53,316 nt of DNA from an uncultured Schlesneria sp. (GTDB lineage Bacteria > Planctomycetota > Planctomycetia > Planctomycetales > Planctomycetaceae): the NCBI GenBank assembly GCA_903899985.1, contig CAIULL010000002.1:1-53316 (forward strand), written 5' to 3'. The position numbers were made by a program, and so were the translations under genes. The first letter of the stretch is position 1. Each line of letters starts with the position of its first letter. Shown one piece after another: positions 7,611-15,452 of the stretch. The notes below the pieces were generated by a model that made no database searches, was not told the origin of the DNA, and saw only the letters and a program-made list of their open reading frames with translations.

Positions 7611-10361
7611 ATGGCCAAGAAAAAAACCGTCGCCGATAAAACGGTCGAGACGATCGTGCATGAGGATGACAAACGACGCAATATTCCGACGGCGGAATTT
7701 CAGGCGGTGATGAAGCAGGACGAACAATCGCCCGTTCGAGTGGCGTACGAGCGTCGGAACCGGGATCTTGATCCGCAACTGGTCTGGCGCGGGAAGGATG
7801 AACAGGACTGGAGCGATCTGGTGGTTCACGCTCCGCCGCTTTACATCCAGGAAAAGGTTCATCCGAAGGTGCTGATCGACGATCTGCTGAAGCAATCGGC
7901 GGCGGAGAAGGACGAGACGGACAAAACAGCGGGGAAGAAACATCAGCTCGATCTGTTCGGGGATTTCAACGGGATTCCGAAGGGAGCGGACAAGACCGAT
8001 TTTTATCAGCACGACCAGAACTGGTCGAACCGCATGATCCTGGGAGACTCGTTACAGGTCATGGCCAGCCTCGCCGAACGGGAAGGCCTGCGAGGCAAAG
8101 TCCAGTGCATCTACTTCGACCCGCCCTACGGCATCAAGTTCAACAGCAATTTCCAATGGAGCACAACCAGCCGCGATGTGAAGGATGGGAATGTCGGGCA
8201 TATCACACGAGAACCGGAACAGGTCAAAGCGTTTCGCGATACGTGGCGCGATGGAATTCATAGTTATCTGACGTATTTGCGCGATCGACTGACGGTTGCT
8301 CGTGATCTTTTAACGGAATCCGGTTCGATCTTTGTCCAGATCGGAGATGAGAACGTTCATCGTGTTCGGGCATTGATGGATGAGGTGTTTGGGGAAAACA
8401 ATTTCGTAAGCCAAATCACGGTTCGTAAAACTACCAGTGAAGGGAATACTTTGCTTGGGGCAACGTGTGACTTCATCCTATGGTTCGGCAAACATAAGGA
8501 TGCAACCAAAGCGCACGCGCTTTATTCAGGTCGCAGCGAGGATTCCGAAGGGCGATACACTTCGAAGTACTTTGACGGTTCCCTTTTCCGTTTGGACAAT
8601 TTGACAAGTTCCAGGCCAGCTGGTGACGGGGACGTGTCGTTATTCAATTGGTTCGGGCAAGAGTTTACACCGGGAAAAGGGACCTTTAAGACCAAAGAAT
8701 CTGGGTTGATTCGTTTGGGGAAGGCGGATCGATATCAAGTCACGAAAAATGGGAAGTTGAACTATCGAAGATCACAAAACGACTTTGGATATGGGGCGTT
8801 GGGAAACTTATGGTCGGACATAAGCGGAGCTGTTCAAAGTCGCGCAGATCCAAAAGTGTATGTTGTTCAAACTTCGACGAGTATTATCGCTCGATGCCTT
8901 TTACTCGCATCTGATCCAGGTGATCTCGTTCTCGATCCCACATGCGGTTCAGGAACCACCGCAACTGTGGCCGAACAATTGGGACGTCGATGGATTACGA
9001 TCGACACGTCCCGAGTAGCGATGGCGCTGGCACGAGTACGCATAATGGGCGCACGTTACGCCTATTTCATACTGGCAGACTCACGCGATGGCCAACTCAA
9101 AGAAGCGGAGTTGACGAAAACCACTCCATGTTCGCAACAAGTTCACAACAACATTCGCCACGGCTTTGTCTATGAACGTGTCCCACACATCACACTCAAA
9201 TCCATCGCGAACAACGCGGAAATCGACGTCATCTGGGATAAATGGCAAGCCAAGCTCGAACCGTTGCGTGAAAAACTAAACGCGGCGACCAAAAAGAAAT
9301 TCGAAGAATGGGAGATCCCGCGTGAGGCCGATGCCAAATGGTCGGACGCGGCGAAGAAAATCCATGCCGAGTGGTGGCAGGGGCGAATTGCCCGGCAGAA
9401 GGAGATTGATGCCTCGATCGCGGCCAAGGCCGAGTTTGAATACCTCTACGACAAGCCGTACGAAGACAAGAAAAAGGTCCGGGTCGCGGGGCCGTTCACC
9501 GTCGAAAGCCTCTCGCCACATCGGACTTTGGGAGTCGATGAAAACGACAACCTGATCGATCCGCTGGCCAAACCGAGTCGAAACCGCGAACCGCAGCAGA
9601 GCTTTTCTCAGATGATCCTGGAAAACCTGAGGACCGCCGGAGTTCAGCAGGCTCACAAGGAAGACAAGATCACGTTCACGTCGCTCACCCCGTGGCCGGG
9701 CGATCTGGTCTGTGCCGAAGGACGTTATCTGGAAGGGGAAACCGAAAAACGGGGAGCCATCTTCATCGGTCCCGAATTCGGCACCGTCCAGCGACTGGAC
9801 CTCGCCGCCGCCGCTCGCGAGGCCGCCGAAGCCGGTTTCGACGTCCTGATCGCCTGTGCCTTCAACTATGAAGCTCATACAACCGAGTTCAGCAAACTGG
9901 GCCGGCTTCCCGTCCTGAAGGCTCGCATGAACGCCGACCTGCACATGGCCGACGACCTGAAGAACACCGGCAAGGGAAATCTTTTTGTGATCTTCGGCGA
10001 ACCTGACATCACCCTGATTACGGAAAAGGACGGCCAGATCCGCGTGAAGGTCAACGGAGTCGACGTCTTCCACCCGAACACCGGCGAAGTCCGCAGCGAC
10101 GGAGCAGACGGGATCGCCTGCTGGTTCATCGACACCGACTACAACGAAGAAAGTTTCTTCGTCCGACACGCCTATTTCCTCGGCGCTAGCGACCCCTATT
10201 CCGCCCTGAAAACCACATTAAAAGCCGAAATCAATGCCGAAGCCTGGGCAACCCTCAACAGCGATACGTCAAGACCCTTCGACAAACCCAAATCAGGCCG
10301 GATCGCAGTCAAAGTCATTAACCACCTCGGCGACGAGGTCATGAAGGTTTTTAAGGTGTGA
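7611..10361 (+). CDS. Site-specific DNA methyltransferase (beta class, type III Mod-like)
   Basis: A 916-residue methyltransferase, predicted to methylate adenine N6 (or cytosine N4) in a specific site and protect host DNA from the upstream Res protein. The catalytic motif IV, DPPYG, is at residue 170. The AdoMet-binding motif DPTCGSGT comes later, at residue 442. This order is typical of beta-class N4/N6 methylases such as type III Mod. Target recognition probably lies between about 260 and 430. The protein is longer than common Mod subunits, with a ~350-residue C-terminal extension including a charged helical part (about 540-620). Base composition of 8400-8900 (target-recognition part) is clearly lower in GC than the rest. 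The start follows a weak GAGACC-type ribosome site. Array B begins 24 bases after the stop. Confidence 0.92.
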   Translation: MAKKKTVADKTVETIVHEDDKRRNIPTAEFQAVMKQDEQSPVRVAYERRNRDLDPQLVWRGKDEQDWSDLVVHAPPLYIQEKVHPKVLIDDLLKQSAAEKDETDKTAGKKHQLDLFGDFNGIPKGADKTDFYQHDQNWSNRMILGDSLQVMASLAEREGLRGKVQCIYFDPPYGIKFNSNFQWSTTSRDVKDGNVGHITREPEQVKAFRDTWRDGIHSYLTYLRDRLTVARDLLTESGSIFVQIGDENVHRVRALMDEVFGENNFVSQITVRKTTSEGNTLLGATCDFILWFGKHKDATKAHALYSGRSEDSEGRYTSKYFDGSLFRLDNLTSSRPAGDGDVSLFNWFGQEFTPGKGTFKTKESGLIRLGKADRYQVTKNGKLNYRRSQNDFGYGALGNLWSDISGAVQSRADPKVYVVQTSTSIIARCLLLASDPGDLVLDPTCGSGTTATVAEQLGRRWITIDTSRVAMALARVRIMGARYAYFILADSRDGQLKEAELTKTTPCSQQVHNNIRHGFVYERVPHITLKSIANNAEIDVIWDKWQAKLEPLREKLNAATKKKFEEWEIPREADAKWSDAAKKIHAEWWQGRIARQKEIDASIAAKAEFEYLYDKPYEDKKKVRVAGPFTVESLSPHRTLGVDENDNLIDPLAKPSRNREPQQSFSQMILENLRTAGVQQAHKEDKITFTSLTPWPGDLVCAEGRYLEGETEKRGAIFIGPEFGTVQRLDLAAAAREAAEAGFDVLIACAFNYEAHTTEFSKLGRLPVLKARMNADLHMADDLKNTGKGNLFVIFGEPDITLITEKDGQIRVKVNGVDVFHPNTGEVRSDGADGIACWFIDTDYNEESFFVRHAYFLGASDPYSALKTTLKAEINAEAWATLNSDTSRPFDKPKSGRIAVKVINHLGDEVMKVFKV

Positions 10362-10385
10362 AACATAAGTGACTTGTAACAGACC

Positions 10386-10614
10386 GTGCCACTGCATCGG
10401 AGTCTTCTCCGACGCAGTGTCTTCTCTTTTTCCTCGCGCAAACCAAGAGCACTGCGTGACCAAAGACGGTCATGCAGTGGCACAATCAGGATGCGACACC
10501 GTTCGACGGACAGACCGTGCCACTGCATCGGAGTCTTCTCCGACGCAGTGTCTTCTCTTTTTCCGCGCGCAAACCAAAAGCACTGCGTGACCGAAGACGG
10601 TCATGCAGTGGCAC
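10386..10614. repeat. BIME-like array B: two double-hairpin copies between mod and the RAYT gene
   Basis: Two 98-bp copies, 10386-10483 and 10517-10614, in reverse orientation to array A (the CGGAG hairpin comes first). Hairpin 1 has arms CACTGCATCGGAG and CTCCGACGCAGTG with loop TCTT. Hairpin 2, read in reverse, is the TGACCG type. The copies are separated by exactly 33 bases. That spacer is recognisably related to the 33-base spacers of array C. The sequence ACAGACC precedes both copies, so the tandem unit is 131 bp. The array covers most of the 322-bp gene-free stretch 10362-10683. Confidence 0.93.
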
Positions 10615-10683
10615 GAACGCCATCTTTCGGGTTCAATGTGTGAACGAACTCGAAACGGCTTCCTTACCAACTGGTTTCCTACG

Positions 10684-11322
10684 ATGTCGCTTGACCCCGA
10701 CCCACAGCCGCGAAAAAAGGTCAAACACTATGACAACGGTGAGCCGCATTTTCTGACGTTCTCCTGTTTTCATCGGATGCCGTTGTTATCAAAAGATCGG
10801 ACGCGTGAATGGTTTATTGACTCCATCGAAGGAGCAAGGAACGAGCACGGATTTCATCTGTGGGCCTGGGTGATTATGCCCGAACACGTCCACATTCTAC
10901 TTTGGCCGCCATATCAATTGATTTCGCCCGATCCGCGTTCATTGCGAGGTCGCATACGCGGAATTCTCACAAGTATTAAACGACCGGTCGCGAAGAGAGC
11001 CATTACATACCTTCGTAAAAACGCTCCAGATTTCTTGCAACGACTGACCGTGAAGAACTCCGGCCGGGTTTACGAACGATTTTGGCAGGCTGGATCGGGA
11101 TTCGATGAAAACGTGTCTGAACCGGGCGCGTTGCACGCTATGGCAGATTACATTCATCAAAACCCTGTAAGGCGCGGGCTCGTGAATCGTGCTGTCGATT
11201 GGCCATGGTCGAGTGCCCGTGACTGGATGCGCCTGCCGGATTCTCGCATCAAAGTTGATCGAACGATTCCTCCAACACTTGATGTACCGTGGACGAATCG
11301 TCGTACCGATCGGGGGACGTAA
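10684..11322 (+). CDS. REP-associated tyrosine transposase (RAYT; IS200/IS605-type Y1 HUH domain)
   Basis: A 212-residue single-domain Y1 transposase. RAYTs bind and cleave single-stranded REP hairpins and are thought to spread them. The HUH motif is HVH at residues 68-70 (in MPEHVHILLWP). The catalytic tyrosine is Y156 in YIHQNPVRRGLV, the hallmark RAYT motif, followed by the family-typical WPWSSARDW. All key residues are present, so it may be active. The start at 10684 gives the usual N terminus and falls 69 bases after the last copy of array B. The open frame upstream merely reads through the repeat. Array C begins 68 bases after the stop, so the gene is bracketed by its presumed substrate. 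No IS200 partner (TnpB) or terminal inverted repeats of its own are seen. It could also be a captured REPtron inserted into a mod-helicase operon. Confidence 0.93.
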   Translation: MSLDPDPQPRKKVKHYDNGEPHFLTFSCFHRMPLLSKDRTREWFIDSIEGARNEHGFHLWAWVIMPEHVHILLWPPYQLISPDPRSLRGRIRGILTSIKRPVAKRAITYLRKNAPDFLQRLTVKNSGRVYERFWQAGSGFDENVSEPGALHAMADYIHQNPVRRGLVNRAVDWPWSSARDWMRLPDSRIKVDRTIPPTLDVPWTNRRTDRGT

Positions 11323-11389
11323 AAAAAAGTTGCTTTGCAGTTTTGAAACGATTGGAGACGAAGCGTATCACCGAGAAATTCAACGCAAT

Positions 11390-11753
11390 GTGCCACTGCA
11401 TCGGAGTCTTCTCCGACGCAGTGTCTTCGCCTTTTTCCGGCTGCGAACCAGGAGCACTGCGTGACCGAAGACGGTCATGCAGTGGCACAATCCGGAAACG
11501 ATGCTGATCGAGCAACAGTCAGTGCCACTGCATCGGAGTCTTCTCCGACGCAGTGTTCTTCGCCTGAACTACTCCAAAAACCAAGAGCACTGCGTGACCG
11601 AAGACGGTCATGCAGTGGCACAATCCGGAAACGAGGCCGATCGAGCAACAGTCAGTGCCACTGCATCGGAGTCTTCTCCGACGCAGTGTCTTTGCCTGAA
11701 CTATTCCAAAAACCAAGAGCACTGCGTGACCGAAGACGGTCATGCAGTGGCAC
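11390..11753. repeat. BIME-like array C: three double-hairpin copies between RAYT and the helicase gene
   Basis: Copies at 11390-11488, 11522-11621 and 11655-11753, same orientation as array B. Both spacers (11489-11521 and 11622-11654) are 33 bases and differ from each other at only a few positions. Each begins AATCCGGAAACGA and ends TCGAGCAACAGTCA, so the unit is a 132-133 bp tandem duplication. Hairpin arms are unchanged between copies. Differences concentrate in the ~20-base centre. The array ends 42 bases before the helicase start codon and fills most of the gene-free interval 11323-11795. Confidence 0.93.
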
Positions 11754-11795
11754 ATTCCTCTTCGCCGCCTTTTCCTTTATCAAGTCGAGACGTTC

Positions 11796-13889
11796 ATGGA
11801 ATTCCGAATCGCTGACACCTTCACCGACAGTCTTTCAAAGCTAACAGGCGAAGAGCAGAAGGCAGTGAAAACCACGGCGTTTGATCTGCAACTGAACCCC
11901 GCCAATCCGGGGATGCAGTTTCACAAGTTGGACAAGGCTAAGGACAAAAACTTCTGGTCGGTCCGCGTCAACGCGGACATTCGATTGATCGTTCATCAGG
12001 TGACCGGCAGCCTGTTGTTGTGCTACGTCGATCATCACGATAAGGCGTATCAATGGGCGATGTGTCGGAAGTTACAGACGCATCCGAAAACGGGCGCTGC
12101 GCAGTTGGTCGAGATCCGGGAAACGGTGCAGGAAATTCTTGTTCCAACTTATGTTGAGGTCGAACAACCAAAACCAACGAAGCAACAAAAGCGGCTATTT
12201 GCGGATCTTTCCGAAGATGATCTTTACGGCTTTGGTGTCCCCACGGAATGGCTGGCTGATGTCCAGCAGGCCACGGAAACGACTTTGCTGACACTGGCCG
12301 ATCATCTGCCCGCCGAAGCTGCTGAGGCGTTGCTCGAACTGGCGACGGGTGGAACACCGCGTACCGCTCATCCCGCGGCAACGACAACCAATCCATTTGA
12401 TCATCCCGATGCTCAACGCCGGTTCCGGGTGATGACCAACGTCGAAGAATTGCAGCAGGCCCTCGATTTCCCGTGGGAAAAGTGGACGGTCTTCCTTCAT
12501 CCCGACCAGCAGCAACTGGTGGAAAAGAACTACAACGGCCCGGCTCGGGTTTCCGGTTCGGCGGGGACCGGCAAAACGATCGTTGCACTGCATCGTGCCG
12601 CATACCTCGCGCGCGCAAATCCCAAGTCCCGCGTCCTGCTGACGACATTCTCGGATACGCTTGCTAAGGCGCTTCAAACGAAACTCAATCGACTGTTGAG
12701 CAACCAGCTTCCATTACAAAAACGGATCGAGGTTCGCTCGCTGAATGCGATTGGTCTGGAGCTTTACCAAAAGCACGTTGGCCCCGCATCACTCTGCGAT
12801 CGCAGCACGATCATGGAACTGATCAAGGAGGCCTCTGCGGCTGCCCCAGCTCATAAGTTCAACCTCCACTTTCTCTTCACCGAGTGGGAACATGTCGTCG
12901 ACGCATGGCAATTGGAGACATGGGAGGCCTACCGGGATGTGGCCCGACTGGGCCGAAAGACTCGTCTTCCCGAACCCCAGCGTAAGGTATTGTGGTCTCT
13001 CTTCGAAACGGTCCGTGCGGGTCTCAAGTCAAAGAAACTGATTACATCTGCCGGATTGTTTACGACGCTCGCCGCAGTCATCTCCAAGACGACGAAATCG
13101 GTCTTCGATTTTGCTGTCGTTGATGAAGCACAGGATATCAGCGTCGCACATTTGCGGTTCTTCGCAGCCTTAGCTGCCGATCGCACGAACGGGTTGTTTT
13201 TTGCCGGGGACCTCGGTCAGCGTATCTTTCAGGAGCCGTTTTCCTGGAAGTCTTTGGGAGTTGATATCCGTGGTCGGTCCAAAACGTTGCGGGTCAATTA
13301 TCGAACGTCGCATCAGATCCGCGCACAGGCTGATCGACTACTTGGCCCCGAAGTCAACGACGTCGACGGCAACCGCGAAGATCGAAGCGACACCATTTCC
13401 GTCTTCAATGGACCACCTCCAACCATCCTGATCTTCAAAAGCGAAACCGAAGAAACAAAAAAGGTCGCAGGCTGGTTGGCGGATCAATCCAAGAGCGGAA
13501 TGTTACCTCACGAGTTCGGCCTCTTCGTCCGGTCAACAGCACAACTCGACCGCGCCATCGAGGCGGTTAAGGCGTCAGGGATGCCGTTCAACGTGCTCGA
13601 TGACAACGTGGAAACGACGACCGGCCATGTTTCCATCAGTACCATGCATCTGGCCAAGGGGCTGGAATTTCGCGCCGTCGCTGTCATGGCTTGCGACGAT
13701 GAAATCATTCCCCTTCAGGAACGGATCGAGACCGTCGGCGACGCTGCCGACCTGCTGGAAGTTTACGAAACCGAACGCCACCTGCTTTACGTGGCATGCA
13801 CGCGGGCCAGAGATCAATTGCTCGTGACCGGGGTCAAGCCAGGCTCCGAATTTCTCGACGATTTACAGGGTCAGAAGACAAAAGACTGA
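11796..13889 (+). CDS. UvrD/Rep-type SF1 helicase with N-terminal RelE/ParE-like domain
   Basis: A 697-residue protein. Residues 1 to ~95 resemble the RelE/ParE toxin fold: a start like FTDSLSKL, a central FHKL...FWSVRVNADIRLIVH, and the end motif YVDHHDKAYQWA, comparable to the HRxxVY end of RelE-family toxins. The rest is an SF1 helicase: Walker A GSAGTGKT at 254-261, DEAQD at 443-447, AGDLGQRIF, VNYRTSHQIR, and the C-terminal MHLAKGLEFRAV and YVACTRARDQLLV motifs. It probably unwinds or translocates on DNA. The toxin-like part may cleave RNA or only serve as a binding module. No antitoxin gene lies beside it. The start at 11796 is set by the beginning of the RelE-like domain. It is the last gene of the res-mod-RAYT-helicase series and converges on exbD. 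Confidence 0.9.
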   Translation: MEFRIADTFTDSLSKLTGEEQKAVKTTAFDLQLNPANPGMQFHKLDKAKDKNFWSVRVNADIRLIVHQVTGSLLLCYVDHHDKAYQWAMCRKLQTHPKTGAAQLVEIRETVQEILVPTYVEVEQPKPTKQQKRLFADLSEDDLYGFGVPTEWLADVQQATETTLLTLADHLPAEAAEALLELATGGTPRTAHPAATTTNPFDHPDAQRRFRVMTNVEELQQALDFPWEKWTVFLHPDQQQLVEKNYNGPARVSGSAGTGKTIVALHRAAYLARANPKSRVLLTTFSDTLAKALQTKLNRLLSNQLPLQKRIEVRSLNAIGLELYQKHVGPASLCDRSTIMELIKEASAAAPAHKFNLHFLFTEWEHVVDAWQLETWEAYRDVARLGRKTRLPEPQRKVLWSLFETVRAGLKSKKLITSAGLFTTLAAVISKTTKSVFDFAVVDEAQDISVAHLRFFAALAADRTNGLFFAGDLGQRIFQEPFSWKSLGVDIRGRSKTLRVNYRTSHQIRAQADRLLGPEVNDVDGNREDRSDTISVFNGPPPTILIFKSETEETKKVAGWLADQSKSGMLPHEFGLFVRSTAQLDRAIEAVKASGMPFNVLDDNVETTTGHVSISTMHLAKGLEFRAVAVMACDDEIIPLQERIETVGDAADLLEVYETERHLLYVACTRARDQLLVTGVKPGSEFLDDLQGQKTKD

Positions 13890-13977
13890 TGCTGGGCGAA
13901 CATGGGCTGCACGCGACACCATCGGTACTTGGCCGATAGAAAAGCCGCGTCTCGATGGCGTTGATTGGCAGCCAAAT

Positions 13978-14394
13978 TCATGGCTTCAAGACCGCGAAGC
14001 GGACTTTGGTGACTCCGTTTCGGGCGGCGGTGATCAACATTGGTTCCACGTTTGAGTAGAGCACGCTTCGGTCGGCTCGAATCCGAAGTTCTGTGGCGGC
14101 GGCTCCGTGTTTTGCGATTAATGCCTGCAGCCGTGATTCGAATTCTTCTGCGGGGATCGTGGTTGTTCCAATCGAGATTTCGCCGCTGGCCACGATCGTC
14201 ACGACCAGGCGAGTTGCCGATTCTTCGTCTTCTTCTGCTTTTGACGCGAGGGGAAGTTCGATCCGTTCGACATTCTCGTGGCGAATGAAATGACTGGCGA
14301 CGAGAAAGAAAATGATCAGCAGAAACACCACGTCGATCAGCGGCGTGATGTTAAAGGCGAAGCCCCGATCCTGTGTGCGGGTCGGGACTTTCAT
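13978..14394 (-). CDS. exbD: ExbD/TolR-type biopolymer transport protein
   Basis: A 138-residue inner-membrane protein of the proton-driven ExbB-ExbD (TolQ-TolR) energiser family. It has one transmembrane helix near residues 18-35 (PLIDVVFLLIIFFLV). It contains the conserved proton-path aspartate, D21, then a periplasmic domain ending IRADRSVLYSNVEPMLITAARNGVTKVRFAV, the usual ExbD fold pattern. Its ATG overlaps the stop of the upstream channel gene (ATGA), so the two are translationally coupled. No TonB or receptor gene is in the window, so the energised partner is unknown. TolR is an alternative name; the sequence does not separate them. Confidence 0.92.
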   Translation of the reverse strand: MKVPTRTQDRGFAFNITPLIDVVFLLIIFFLVASHFIRHENVERIELPLASKAEEDEESATRLVVTIVASGEISIGTTTIPAEEFESRLQALIAKHGAAATELRIRADRSVLYSNVEPMLITAARNGVTKVRFAVLKP

Positions 14395-15203
14395 CCTCGC
14401 TTCTCCCGAGGAACAACATGCGCAACGGGCAAGCTGCCCGCGTCTGCGGCAACAGCCTGGCGGCGTTCCTCGCGGCGTTTCAGCAAGATCGATCGCTTCA
14501 AATCAGAGAACACCTGCTCTGCCGTCAACGCCGTTTGAGCCACCAGCTCATCAACTCGATTGCGGAAGAAGCCGAACGCGGCAATTGCGGGAATGGCAAC
14601 AATCAACCCGAATAGCGTGGTCACCAGAGCCTTGTAAATCCCTGGTGCCAGTTCGCTGACCTGTGGATTGGCTTTCCGCTCGAATTCCATAAATGCCAGG
14701 ATCATCCCCCAGACTGTTCCCATCAGCCCCAGCATCGGAGCGACGGTACTGATCATGGAGAGGTATTCGATTTTTCGCATCAGTCGGGCCGCTTGTTGAC
14801 TGGCAGTATCTTCCATCGCCTTTTCCACGGCGGCGTAACCAAGTTCAACTTCCTTGATCCCTGCGGCAAGCATGTAACCCAGAAAGCTGCTGCTGGCGAG
14901 ACATCGCTCTTCCGCGAGCTTCACCTGACCTTGAGAAATCAGCTTCTGAATGTCTTCGGCCAGTCCATTTGGCATGAGGGTCTGGCGACGAATTGTCATC
15001 ATGTGCTCGAAGATCAGAGCCAGCATCACCAGGCTGAGCACCACGATGATGTATCCAATGGCGCCGCCATCCTCGAACATCTGCCGGACGTTAATTTCCG
15101 GGGTTGGCTGCCTGACTATGGGTGCAGCGCGGTCTTCCCCGTAGACGACACCCGTCGTGGCGAGGCAAATCAACACCCATGTCAGGTTTCGGAATATCGT
15201 CAT
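14391..15203 (-). CDS. exbB: MotA/TolQ/ExbB proton channel family protein
   Basis: A 270-residue membrane protein, proton-channel partner of ExbD. It opens with a signal-peptide-like segment (LTWVLICLATTGVVYG) and a short periplasmic stretch. The first membrane helix is near residues 48-66 (IGYIIVVLSLVMLALIF). The conserved paired helices follow late (STVAPMLGLMGTVWGMI and ALVTTLFGLIVAIPAIAAF), containing the family pattern of small residues and threonines lining the pore. The C terminus is Arg-rich. It overlaps exbD by four bases. The extra N-terminal signal segment is common in planctomycete and Bacteroidota ExbB forms. A degenerate BIME copy lies 76 bases upstream of its start. Confidence 0.92.
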   Translation of the reverse strand: MTIFRNLTWVLICLATTGVVYGEDRAAPIVRQPTPEINVRQMFEDGGAIGYIIVVLSLVMLALIFEHMMTIRRQTLMPNGLAEDIQKLISQGQVKLAEERCLASSSFLGYMLAAGIKEVELGYAAVEKAMEDTASQQAARLMRKIEYLSMISTVAPMLGLMGTVWGMILAFMEFERKANPQVSELAPGIYKALVTTLFGLIVAIPAIAAFGFFRNRVDELVAQTALTAEQVFSDLKRSILLKRREERRQAVAADAGSLPVAHVVPREKRG

Positions 15204-15278
15204 CTTCGGTGATCTCTTTCTCTGCCGACACCCTCAATTCGGGACTATTGCGTTGTCAAGGCTTAAAGTACGGGTTGT

Positions 15279-15375
15279 GTGCTATTGCATCGGAGTCCTC
15301 GGAGACGCAGTGTCTTCTCTTTCTTCATGGCATTGGAAGAGCACTGGGCGAGCGAAGACGGTCATCCAGTGGCAC
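15279..15375. repeat. BIME-like element D, single degenerate copy
   Basis: A lone ~97-bp copy in array B/C orientation. The left end is altered (GTGCTATTGCAT instead of GTGCCACTGCAT), hairpin 1 has extra mismatches (CGGAGTCCTCGGAGACGCAGTG), and hairpin 2 reads GCACTGGGCGAGCGAAGACGG. The outer GTGGCAC end is intact. It sits upstream of exbB and downstream of the dioxygenase gene. Its decay suggests an old, immobile copy. Confidence 0.8.
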
Positions 15376-15452
15376 CCGAACATTGAGATTAGACAACGCA
15401 TTCGTTCGTTCAAAGTTCACATGGGATTTCCGCGACAACGATGCAAAGTATT

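Noticed and set aside
10386-11753. CRISPR array
   Set aside because: The regular units are ~98-bp palindromic elements with near-identical 33-base spacers, not short repeats with unique spacers. No cas gene is present.
11796-12080. A free-standing RelE toxin gene with its antitoxin
   Set aside because: The RelE-like part is continuous in frame with the helicase, and no short antitoxin frame with a ribosome site precedes it.
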